Source of the DNA: Euclidia mi
Taxonomy: Eukaryota; Arthropoda; Insecta; Lepidoptera; Erebidae
Direction of reading: 5' to 3'
Length of the DNA stretch: 64,000 nt
Assembly: GCA_944739405.2 (NCBI GenBank)
Contig: OX123188.2
Span: forward strand, 65,553,251 to 65,617,250
The notes below the pieces were generated by a model, which searched no databases, was not told the origin of the DNA, and worked only from the letters and a program-made list of their open reading frames with translations. The translations under genes were made by a program, and so were the position numbers. Below are positions 22,457-34,900 of this stretch, piece after piece (position 1 is the first letter of the stretch; each line of letters starts with the position of its first letter).

Positions 22457-23750
22457 CGAGGGGAGTTCAATGTATTCTCGGTATAGGTATGAAGGAAAAG
22501 GCGGAAAATTTTGAATAAATTTTATTTTTCAATATACTCCCCTAACATCTCAATACATTTATTTGTTCGTGAAAGTAACTTTTCCATTCACTCTGAAAAA
22601 TATTTTTCTTCATGGCCCGAAATATGTTCGTTTATTGCTCCCTTCAACTCTTCATCGTCCGAAAAATGCTTTCCACGAAGGTCTTTTTTAAGATTAGGGA
22701 ATAGATAATAATCACTAGGGGCCAGTTCCGGACTGTAGGGTGGATGATTGATTTCTTCAAATCCGTACTCCCGCACAGCAGCCTGGGCAAGGCGCGCCTT
22801 GTGAACCGGCGCGTTGTCGTGAAGCAGCAACACACCTGCGGTTAATTTTCCACGTCTTTTTTCTTTAATTGCCTCCTTTAAATTACGCAGGGTGGTTGCG
22901 TATGATGCAGCAGTAATACTTTGACCTTTTTTGTGTACTCGATTAGCAAGATTCCCTTAGAATCCCAAAACACCGTGGCCATGAGCTTTCCTGCGGACGG
23001 AGTGACTTTGAACTTCTTCGGCGGGTCTGATCCATTTTTGTGCCACTGCATAGACTCTTGCTTACTCTCAGGGTCATAGTGATGAACCCACAATTCATCA
23101 CCAGTAACAATCCGATCGAAAATACTTTGCGGATTTTCACCACAGAGGTCCAAAAACTCCTTACAACAGTCAACTCGCACTTGTTTCTGTAGCGCGGAGA
23201 GCATTCGCGGCACCCATCTTGCACTGACCTTTGACAAATTCAGGCGCTCATGAAGGATTGTGTGAATGGTACCCACGGATAGCTTAGTCATTTCTGCTAA
23301 TGTTTTCACTCTTACACGGGCATTTTCTAGTACAAGTTTTTCGACTAATTTGACGTTTTCTTCAGTAGCGGCACAAATTGGCCCACCAGCGCGGGGGTCG
23401 TCTTCAATGCTCTCTCTACCCCGTTTGAATTCACTTGACCACTTCTGAATTGTAGATAATGAAGGCGCAGAATCTTGGTAAACAGCCACCATTTCTTCAT
23501 GGATAATTTTTTGAGTTTTCCCTTGTTTTGTGAGCAATTTTATCACTGCACGATGCTCGATTTTTTTCATTATTGTCGAATCAGTCATCATAGTTGTCTT
23601 TTCGCAATGATATCTTGAATAGTAATGGTGGCAATTAAATGAAATTTTGTATTTATGCCTTCAAAGAGTGTCATTAACTAATGAAATAATTAAATTACCC
23701 TTATCATTAGTATATTACCTCGATACCGAGAATACATTGAACTCCCCTCG
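22457..23750 (-). mobile_element. Full-length mariner element
   Basis: A 1294-bp Tc1/mariner transposon with terminal inverted repeats that begin CGAGGGGAGTTCAATGTATT and match over about 27 bp. It is flanked by the TA dinucleotide at 22455-22456 and 23751-23752. Length and ends are complete and the single gene lies on the minus strand. It is inserted in an S4 repeat. Confidence 0.96.
22522..23591 (-). pseudogene. mariner transposase, two lesions
   Basis: A DDE-type cut-and-paste transposase. It starts at MMTDSTIMKK. The N-terminal helix-turn-helix regions include RAVIKLLTKQGKT and LAEMTKLSVGTIHTIL. The catalytic triad is visible: D in IVTGDELWVHH, D in LLHDNAPVHKA, and D in PPYSPELAPSDYY, the last two separated by 34 residues (D34D, as in mariner). 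Two defects break it. A one-base loss in an A run near 22930 shifts the frame between the first and second catalytic residues, and a TGA at 22588-22590 replaces a Trp codon near the C-terminus. Otherwise it is well preserved, so the copy is not very old. Confidence 0.94.
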
Positions 23751-23752
23751 TA

Positions 23753-25544
23753 TCTCTCTTGCTTCATTCACTCCCATCACTAACTAAATATAACAATAAA
23801 TATTATTATTTTAGTAAATATACAAACAAAAAGTTGTTACGGTACCTTCCTTTTAGATTGTAATAATTATGTGGATAGTATTTATGTCCACAGAACCAAA
23901 CAAATATCATATATTTTATTTATCGAATATACACTAATACAGCATTGATTGCTCAATAGACGCAACAAAAAATCTTTATGTAGCACATAAATTAAAGGCT
24001 TACATAAATTAGATCTAACATCAAATTGTCAGTATACGTACAATACAACATTTCCTTGATGGCACGTTCCGGTATACCATCGACATAAAAAGAAGATTGA
24101 ACAGGTGATAATCAACCGTACAATACAACAATCTAACAGGTAGATTAACATTATGAAGCAACAATGAAAGTAAAGGCCTGTGTATTACGGCTATTAGCAT
24201 TTATCGCATCTATCATTGTAGCTCAAAACAATCACTAAAAGAAAGTAATTTATTAGCTGTGCTGAAACGTTTTTCAGACCAGTTTGACTAATAGTTTTTT
24301 GAAACTTACGATTTATTGAGGCGAAACTATGGCTGAAACTTGTTTGCGTCATCTGTCAATAACTTAAAGTGCCTTCACACTGTAGTGTGAAATAAAATCG
24401 AGAAACAAAAGAAAAGAAGCCCGTTCTCTTCTGCAGTACTATATAGTAAATAGTTAGTAGTAGTTATAAATATTAGTTCTTCTTATATTTCTTGTATTCT
24501 TCACTAAATCGAATAACGGGCTTATCCTGGCTCAATCGCTATCCGGCACCTGGACATGCAGATGGGTATGTGTAGCGTTCTACTTCAAGTGTTCGGGGCT
24601 TACCCACTAAAATTTATCCATCGATGTCCCGTAGTGGTAGAGCGAAGCGAATCTGGATAACAATATTTTAGACCTAGCCTCTGTTTGTTATACTACAAAA
24701 TACTCGTCATAAATTTTATTGATGAACAAATTTCTATGATGTTTGCCATGCCTAACCCTTCCCACTATGTAAAATCCAGCAGGAGGACATATTATAAACA
24801 AGATTATGATGATGATACATGCTGTAGAACAGATCCGAGCAATCTCCACATTTGCTTTAATATTAGTGTTGTATTAAAATAAAATCATATATGTAAAGTT
24901 AGTATTTATCCTTATAACACACTAACCGTTATCTCGGTCGATAACAGTCATGGTGTTTGGCTTTTGGGTAATCTTTAATCTGGTTACAGTACAGCTGGTT
25001 AAGTTACAGCCTACCAACTCTATCTTAAAAGTTAACATTATCAAAACAGTAGGCAGAGTTTCCCATCACCAAAAGTTATTTAGACTATCTATTTTATTAA
25101 TTTATGCGCTTAGATGTTGCTGCATGTTTTATTAATTATTCTGATAATAACACAAATTGAATACGACTGCAGTGTCATTGTACGACTGTGCAGAGAAGTA
25201 AATAACTTCACACTGCAATTGAAAATAAGCGTTTAAAAAAAGACTATTAATCTATTTTGTAACATTTCAAACTGTTATTTTTTTAATGTATGGTAATATA
25301 ATCGTCTTCTCATGTTCACGCAAATTGCTAGTGTAAGATCAAGTGCTGAAATCCACGATTATATTCATACTGTCACACCTCACGACACTTACGTGTGAAC
25401 GGTCCAGTAATATTTATTAATAACTGTCCAATTATTTTTCATGCATGAACTCCCTGGGTAACGATGATGAATTTGTGCAGGAAAGTGGCTTTATTCATCA
25501 CTTTCCTTTGTGGTAACAAAAAATACCCCGCTTTCTTATTAATC
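23753..25544. other. Spacer between mariner and cuticle gene 2
   Basis: The first ~30 bases are the rest of the S4 repeat. Beyond that is AT-rich DNA with no supported ORF. The stretch 24500-24660 is slightly more GC-rich and may be a worn SINE. Confidence 0.45.
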
Positions 25545-25550
25545 TTTATT
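25545..25550 (-). terminator. Possible poly(A) signal of cuticle gene 2
   Basis: AATAAA on the minus strand, 228 nt after the stop codon, followed by a T/G-rich stretch (TATTTTTTGTTA). No nearer AATAAA was seen. Confidence 0.4.
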
Positions 25551-25724
25551 TTACATATCGTCGTACAAAAACTAAAGATACAGCGTTATTTTACAACCTT
25601 ACATACTAGGATAGTAAATATCGTCACGATATTTTTCGGAAAGGATAGTTAATTATAAATAATAGATCGAAGTTAATATCACAGTCTGACACTGGTTTCG
25701 GATTGTTTGTACACAAACTTAATG

Positions 25725-25736
25725 CAGCGCCATCTA
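25725..25736. promoter_or_regulatory. CTCF-like 12-mer, copy 2
   Basis: Exact CAGCGCCATCTA, 44 bp from copy 3, within the presumed 3' UTR of cuticle gene 2. Confidence 0.45.
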
Positions 25737-25768
25737 TTGGGCTTATGAATAATCACGTCGCAATAAAT

Positions 25769-25780
25769 CAGCGCCATCTA
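25769..25780. promoter_or_regulatory. CTCF-like 12-mer, copy 3, overlapping the stop codon
   Basis: Exact CAGCGCCATCTA. Its last three bases are the reverse of the TAG stop of cuticle gene 2. Confidence 0.45.
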
Positions 25781-25941
25781 GTAATGTGAGTTGTAACCAG
25801 TATAGCCGTGAGGATTGTAGTGTGGTTGTGGGTGTTGAGCATGACCAATACGTTTGACGACAGCTCGGAAACCGTGGATTTTGTCCGCTGTGTATTCGAC
25901 GATGCGAGTGGTACCATCGGGCTCAGCAAGGGAATACGCTC
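25778..25941 (-). CDS. Gene 2 exon 4
   Basis: 164 nt with the second half of the RR-2 domain and the His/Tyr-rich tail, ending in TAG. Acceptor TCTAATTCCTCAG. Confidence 0.95.
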
Positions 25942-28900
25942 CTGAGGAATTAGATTGTGTCAGAATGAATTCGTGTTACAAAATATTACAATTAACAGAA
26001 CCTTATTTGTTCATTCAATATTACAGTTAATCAATAGTACGTTACTACTATTATAGTTAAACTATAAGTAAATCCATGATAAGAGCGCAACTGAACAACT
26101 TACAAAAGTTGAATAGCTTGAAATCTTTACCATCTTAAAACTTGACATAAAATCATAAAAGCACTTATAAACTATTTTATTGTAATATAAACAATTAAAA
26201 AATTATTACCTTTTACCACATCCCCGTCGCGGGTTTCCCATTGTGTTTTGTGATCACCGGTATGCGGATCCGAAACGGCATAGTCGAATGAATATTTTGG
26301 ATGTGACTGCAAAATAAGACATGAATAATTAAATTTTGTAGAACATATTTGTCATTTCGTTTTGCTTAATTCGTTATGGCTTCCAAGTGTGACTCAATGG
26401 CATGCTTCTTTTAGGGGTATTGTTATGTATTATTATGAATTTGGCCTACTAAAAACTAGTTCACAATTTAAGTATTTTTTGCTTTAGTATTTATCGTTCA
26501 AATTAATGCATTAACCATTAAAGATTGCCCTCGTTTGTATACTATAAATAATATCTCTTTTGTTATGATATAATCGATTACATCGATCATATGTGGCTTA
26601 TGGCATATTTAATCATAATAGTATATAATAAATTAAATGAGCTACATGTTACTACCATTAGAACTACTGTTACAAAACGCAGCACTGACTCTACATTAAC
26701 TGCTATAGAAAAGACATCAACGCGCTCTGGTTATCTTATGAAAATTGAGTTATAATAATTATTATGACATATGCTAAAGATGTCAATACTAATTGATTAA
26801 TTTGAATTAATTACTTGTATTATTACTCACACTTAATAAATACCGCCGTGATATTGCCGTGTGGTTGACGGCATAGAATACAAGTGTCACCACCCCCTAT
26901 CTTCCCGTGGGTGTCGTAAGAGGCGACTAAGGTATAACACGATGCAAATACCATCTTTGCGTAGAGACGGAAAACTCGACATCAAACCCTATACGACTGC
27001 CTCGTTGGTCTCTCGGCATAAATGTGCGCGTGGGATCGGGAGGTCCCGGGTTCGATTCCTGGGTCGGGCAGTGTTATTGGGTTTTTCTGCCACGAAATTC
27101 TCAGTAGCCGCACGGAGTCTGGAAATGTGCCCGGTACGGCAATAGGCTCGCCCCTTATTACGTGGGACTAAAGAATATCTGGCGAAAAGTGGGTGTAGAA
27201 ATATACCTCTGCCTACCCCTTCGGGGATAAAAGGCGTGACGATATGTATGTATGTATGTACTTAATAAATAAAATAAAAATAATAATAATATTCTACCAC
27301 ATACACACATCACCATCTAGTCCCAAGCTACGCAGAGCTTGTATTATGGGTACTAGATAATGGATAAACATACATATATACTTTTTTTGTAAATACATAC
27401 ATATTATACAAAGAAACAAAAATAAATGTCATACTATTATATAAATATATTATAATAAATGTCATACTATTAATAAATGTCATACATAATATTTAGCTCA
27501 ATTGCAATGCAACAATTTTTAACATCCTGCTATAAAGAGGAATAAGTCACTTTACGAAGTTTTAGCATTGAAGTCAAATTATGGTTTCCATAGCTGTCCT
27601 CCTTATTATTACGTAAGCAAAATTCCAGTTTCCTGTATCAGACTGCGTAATGAGGCGGTTCATATCCGAATTTATTTTCCCCTACTTAAGAAGTCACAAT
27701 ACAAATGACATAGTGATGCAAACACAGTAACATGTAAGTATGGGACGTCATGGTGTCTAACCGTTACGGTATTAACTTTAGACAACTAATGAAATTTATA
27801 TCTTACAGCTTAAGGAATAAGGGAGAAAATCTGTTAGCAGTCTGAACTAAAATGATTTGTATAACGTCACGAATTGGATGCTCTACATATTATGTAGGAT
27901 CTTATCAGTCGTTTGATTATTGTTATAGAAATGTAGACCAAATGTGATATTTCTTAATCAATATACAAACGGGGTAGGTATCTATTATTATCGTGGTATA
28001 ACCATCAGTAACGAGCATATATGAAGGCTGCAGTTTAATAAACAAGAAGTCTTTAGTTACTTCAGTCTCAGAGTACGTACTTTTCTACAGAACGACCTAT
28101 TAACGACTGTTATAAAGGCTCAGCCCAAATCAATAGTCAGAATAGTCATAGTCTATAGTTTAGACCAATGTCAAGATATTTACAGGCACCGACTTCCATA
28201 AGGCAGTGAACAATTTTCTTGATTGCCGGGGCCGATAACTCAACGAGAACCTATATTTATTCGCATATTGATAGATTTGAGTAAGCGTCACTTTGTCAGG
28301 GTATTTTCAATGATCAAGTCAATATTCATAACAATAAAATGGTGTATGCATAATTATGTCAAATGCATTGCATAAAACATCAACAGATAATAAATTACAA
28401 GATTTCTCTTTTTCTTGGAAATTTATTTTAGGAAACAACCAAATAAGGAGTGCTTAATTAGAATATACTAAATTGGTAATGACATAGTTTTGATATAATC
28501 TAATTTGTTGGTCAAAGCCTTCGTATTAAAAACTTAATACTTTCACTAAGTCTGATTATAGTACATATATAGTAGTAGATAGTAGTTTTCTTAAGTAAAG
28601 ACGAGTCTTTTTGTATTAAATACATATTGTATAAATGGCAGATAAACATAACCCTTACTTTACGATTTGTATTTAATTTTGTATATAGTATGCAAATTTG
28701 TCATGAACAAAAATCTGAGTTGTAGAAAATTGTTGAATCAAACATCAAAGGATTTAAAAAAGAAAAGAAAATCATGAAATATACGAATAATGCCTCCAAT
28801 ATGAAATCCAATATTTTTTTATTCGCTATTAATAAATATCCATGCCAAACTTTATACCCATAAGCTTTGTATCCCAAATCTCTAGCCGCAAACAGAAAAG

Positions 28901-31900
28901 TCACCTGATCTAAGTCATTTTCTAGTATCTAGAACAAGACCGAAACAAACTCACATAATAGTCGTGCCCATCATCGTGTCCGTAGTCAGCCACAGGGTAG
29001 TAGCCTCCATGACCTCCAGAGTAACCGCTGTACCCAGACAGGCCTGCGCCGTGTCCACTGTAACCAGCACCGATGTAGCCCGCACTTACAGCAGCGCACA
29101 TCGCGGCGATTGCAAACACCTAGAAGGAAGGCATCTTGGATTAATTCTAGACTAAAGTCCACCAGAGACATGCAAGGAAATATAGTGGTACAAACATCAC
29201 CATTATCATCATATTCGGTTGCGATCCAAGTCTTTCATCTTCAGGCTTGGGAACTGTTAACATTAGTATTTTGTGGTACGAACGATACTATCACTTTATA
29301 CCTTTTACCTCGCTCGGTGCAAATTATACTATTATTGATGTTTACTTTAGACATATTTAGAAGATGCACAGCTTATTTTGGGATCTAGTTTTTCCTACTA
29401 TAATATTTTTATCATTAATGAAAGGAAAAACCTAATGTGGATAAATCAGAAGATTAACCTTTGATATGTCAGGACGTGAGACATAATGAGTATTTTATTT
29501 AATCTGGTATTCTGCCATACCAGCGTTTAAATGTTAATATGGAATTCTTACACGCTACAAGAACATATACTGCGGTAAAAAAGTTATCTATTTAAATAAA
29601 AAGATCTATTGACTAGTGCAAAAGATAAAGTATAGCAAGCGATCATAAATAACGGAGCAATTTTTAATGAAAGGATTTAGTTACTGTAACCAAAAATGGA
29701 GCTTGACTAGACAATTGTCAGTCGTGCGTACAATTTGATATGATTGAAGTGACAAAGTTTCTACTTAATTTATTTTTTGTTGGCATATCTGAAAGTTAAA
29801 TTAATTTATTAAATCGAAGCGATTTATTTCGAAAAATTGAGTCAATCACAATAATTATAAGATCTTTTTTACAGCAAATTGTACAGCTTCGGATATGCAT
29901 AATGTTCGTGGTGTATCTATAATTAAATTCTTACCACAACAAGATTCAAAATTTGAACTTATAAAAAAGGCCGTGATAATGAATAGTTGACCTTGTCAGG
30001 GATTAATAACACACATGACATGCAGTATACAAACAATATCAATAGGATTGTTCCACATAACAATGGAATACGGGGAAATTCGCACCAATTATGTTAGTCA
30101 CATTTAAGGTCAGTGTTTCATAGGTCAACGTGTCTTAAGGTACGGTTCTAAAAGCTGTGAAAGAGGCAGACTACTCCAGATATGTTTATTAAATTTTGAA
30201 GCCGGAATGAAGCTCATGTCAACATGTTAAAGAGCAGCGAGAACGACTGAAAATTCTTATTATAAGATATAAAAAATAGTTAAATATCATTATTATGGAC
30301 AAAATTTATCCTCTTCTTAAAGCTAATATCATCTTACCTTTAGGTAAAATGTCTACATGTAACTTATATTTCTAAATTTCATTTTCGCTCTCACATAAAC
30401 ATCCGTATACTTTTATTATCACCGATTCGTTGACTGACAGTTTCGCCTTATTTATGAACATATACTCGTAATTATTAATTACGTAGATCAGAAATCTTCG
30501 ATTAGGTTAATTGTGTCCATTGGTAGAATGTTTGTAAAGTCCTGCTACTCTTACTCTCATAGTAGAAATCTTATTTTGGTTCAAAAGGATTTATTAGCTG
30601 TTTATAAAAATGTGGAAATCCATTGATAATGAAGATCCATTGATAATATGGCATCAAAGTAGTTGGAGTTTGTATCCTACAAGGTGTATGCCGTGTTTAC
30701 CATGTTTGCTACTGTATCAAAGCTTGCAGCCGCTGTCGGAACTGTACTCTAATGATTCATTTGATACATAAGAGAAGGCAACAATGCTGTTACACAGACA
30801 TACTGATTACAGTCGTCATAAGGTATTAGTGGAACAATGGGACAAGCAAAAACAAACGCAGGAAGCGTGAAGCCAATAAATAGTACAAGTGTTATGTTGT
30901 ACATTAATGTGATTTAATTTATAGATAATGTTAAACAACGTTAAAGAAATGTATACTGCAGTGTTCATTGTAAGGGAGTAGACAAGCAAGTGGCTAGAAT
31001 CTATGTTTTTTATTATTTTAGCTTCCCATGCATACAAGATGCAATATTAGCATAGATAAAGCTTGTACAAAGAAGCATTTCTTCTTCATACAACTTTATT
31101 GGAGTTATAATTTAGTGTTAAATTTTATTAAACATTACATATATTATGTTGCCGTCGTAGTCCGTGTGGTGACGGATTAAGAACACGGATTGTCACCACC
31201 GCGTATCATCCCATAGGTGTCGTAAGAGCCGACAAAGGCAGCATATTATACAGAGAACAGCACTTAAAGAGAAGGAAAACTTGATACAAACCCTATACCA
31301 ACCCGTTTGGCCGGCGTGGTATAGTGGGCCAATTCCTCCTTTCAAGGAAGAGCCCTAGTCCAGCAGTGGACTGTTAAAGGATGATGATGATGATGACATA
31401 TGTTGCCTAAAACTTAAATAAAGTAGGTAATGTAACCAAGAAGCAAAATTACTTAAATTACAATATTGTACAATTTCCTATGGATGAAACTATACAGGTT
31501 GTCACAAGACCCATCACCAAGCCGAAGTCTACTCGATGTGGACATCATGTCAAGTCATACTAACCAAAAATAAAACCTGGGAAACGATTTTTTTTTTAAG
31601 TTTTCAGATTTTTTAAACCGCAATTGAAAGCGCGCGCGTGCTATGTTCGAAATACCTACTTATCCATGGGGTCGTACGTAGGGCATCTAAAGAACATATT
31701 GGCGGGGTAAATGCATCGATTTTGTACCTAATTAGAAAAATTCCATACTAACTTTGAGCCTCAATATCTCCTGAACCAGTAATTTCCCAGGTATGGTGCC
31801 AAAGTAAAAAATGTTTGTAGTGATTGCCGCAACATGGGATTTCAGTTTTCGTTAAGCGTCTTTTCACACCCTGTATAGGACAACCACCCAATACTACAAG

Positions 31901-34900
31901 CCTATAACATAGAAGTATAAAATGAATTGTACAAGGAGTCGTCGGTAATAATTATAACGCCTATGAAGATACAGAGTGTCACAAGACACACCACCAAGCC
32001 GATGTCTACTCTTTTGGACATCATGCCAAGTCATACTAACCAAAAATAATACCTGGGAAACGATATTGTTTTTAAGTAGACACTCTTTTTAAACCGCAAT
32101 TACAAGTGCAAGGCAATGCTCGAAATACCTGCTTATCCATGGATGCATAGAACATCTATAGAACAAATTGGCCGGGTAAATATATCGATTTTGTACCTAA
32201 TTAGAAAAATTTTAGGTGACTTTGAGCCTCAATATTTACTGAACCAGTAATTTCCCAGGTATAGTGCCGTAAGTAAAAATTGTCACTGTTGTTACAAAAT
32301 GATGTTTAAATTTTCGTTAAGGGCCTTTTTACATCCTGTTTAACACTGTCGCATATATACTTTACGTATGAAGAGACCGACCACACACGACAACCCACAT
32401 TATCCTCTTTATAGGTATTATTAATTAGTAAAATTTTGTTTCTTCATCAACGTAGTTTAAAGAAAAAAATTACCAGAAAAAAAACATACAAATGCCAAAC
32501 GCTATCATGACATGAAATAAAATTACAATTTTCTCTGGTTCTGCAGCAGATAATTCTAAATTACCTACAGTATATTATATTATTTCCGTCACTGTTAAGT
32601 TTTGTATCATTCAGCGATATTATTCTTCATTTTGATGGAGCAGTACCTTACCGTAACGCCTATATGCAATTAATAGCAAAACACAAACAGTGCGTACATC
32701 CGAACGCATTTTATGAAAATGTTAATTGGTTTGAATATTAAAACTCCTGTATTACTGTCTGGCCCCATAGTATCATATTTAGTGATCCGGTTGCGAACAT
32801 CGTAATTATTTTGGATTTTATTCCTAACCAAGATATATCTTTTTGCGAAGAAAACGATTTGTTCTGTTTCATCTGGATGTAATTTGTCTACGTGCATTTC
32901 AAACATATGTTTTACAGTTCTGCCATAACACATTCTATTTACGATCGACTTCATATTTAAATTGGATTTTGGGTATATTACCAAGGTTGTTATTAGATAA
33001 GTAGCATTTCTTGAGTGTCTACCAAACCACTACCTTCCTCACTTACGACAATAAACTAACATTTTCTCTGTTGGGATTCAATTGCTGAATTGTAATGGTT
33101 CCAAGCGTCCTGAGTCCTGACCAAATAGTTCTACTTCGAATGTGTTCACTCTCTTCCTCAATTGGGAGCTAGCCACTAGCTGGATGTTCTTTTGCTGGAT
33201 GCTGGGTGCGTTTGGCTTACCAAACATCTTAAGAACACAGCCCTATATAGAGCGAGATTTAAGGTATATCATTCGCTGTGCTACTGTATATTATCAAAAT
33301 TTACTGGTAAGTAGAAAAGAAAAAGTTGATGGGTCAATATTGTCAATTTAACGATGAAATGCGTTATTAATTTAGCAAGCGGAATGCGAATGTTGTGAGT
33401 CAATTATACTTAGTAGAGCTATATACATTATGCCTATAACTTTAACGTCCATTAACGTTCAACAGTTTAAGAATTAGTGTAGTGTGGAATACATCAAATA
33501 CCGGACTTAACATTTTCTAAACGACTAACGCCCGTTTTAATAATGATTTATTAATGGATTTGGCTACTAGAGACATATATTTTTTTTTTATAGTCTCCCG
33601 CCTGTATCCCCGAAGGTGTAGGCAGAGCTGTAAATATTACACCCACATTTCACCATGAATTTTTAGGTCCCACGTAATAGGGGGCGAACCTATTGCCGTT
33701 ACCGGGCACATCAACAGACTCCAGGCTGCTACTGAGTATTCGGAAAAACCCAGTAACACTTTTGCCCGACCCGGGACCCGGGTCCTCCGATCAGCAGTCG
33801 CATACGCTATCCACTGGACCACGGAGGCAGTGTATTTTTATAAATGTGTAATTTGTACTGTGTCTTTGTATTATTGATCACAAAAGTTATCAGTTACAGG
33901 CGTGAGTCTATAAACATAAATAAAATAAAACAGTACAAATTATCACACAAATACATACGTAAATAAAAATACGTTAGTTCACTTAACTAGACCCTATAAA
34001 TTAAAATATTATTTTACTCCGCCAATACTCATTTTAATTTGTTCAATGGAACATTTACTTTTAGATTTATATCAATCACTCTATCAAACGTTTTTTTCGT
34101 AACAAAAGGTATTTTTTGTAAGTCCTCAATAAAACTAGCCCATATTATTCCGCAGGAGATAAAAAAATATTTTAAATACTGAGTTCGAAAATACAAGATT
34201 TTTAAAAAATCCGATTCACTTTACATAATATATGTAGTTTTATACCACAGTACAATATTCGCCACAAAAAACATTGTAATTTTAACAGAACCCGCATATG
34301 TTATGAATTGTAGAGTCAAAACTTATAAACCAACAATCTCGCCAATCATTTATTGGATCGAAGGTTTTCTTGGGTCAAGTTTGGATATAATGACAATTCA
34401 AAGACTTCGGATGCCATATATCTGATTTGTACCGGTGATTTGATTGTATGTATAGCATAGCAATGCCATATTACGTACCTTCTATGAAAAATTCGTTTTC
34501 CTTAGACGTAATCAGTTACGTGTTCTGTGACAATAATATCGATATTTCCCATAGTATTACGTATCATTTATATGACTATAGCACTTGTGTACCGAACCGT
34601 ATCGACGGGGACGTGCGTATTGTGACAAGTGTCGCAAATCGTAACATTTTGTCGCACTACTAACCGCTTGATATCTAAATAATTGTAATATGTTTCAATT
34701 TGAATTGACTTTTTATATAATAGCAATTTACGAATACAGGTAAAGTCTTGTTTTTAATAACGTACAAGATTAATAGTTTACAGAGAATTGGTAATAAAAT
34801 GTCCAATTATAATTGTGTAATTTTTAGACGCTACTGCTAAAATTTTGCTGCTTTTTAATTAACATCGATTTACACTTCTCGTTGCGAATAAAAATTTGAT

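Noticed and set aside
27421..27495. Short direct repeats as a CRISPR-like array
   Set aside because: Only three AT-rich copies without regular unique spacers, in a eukaryotic genome.
32670..32984. 104-codon minus ORF inside intron 1 of cuticle gene 2
   Set aside because: Looks protein-like in places but matches nothing I know; length within chance expectation. A homology search would decide.
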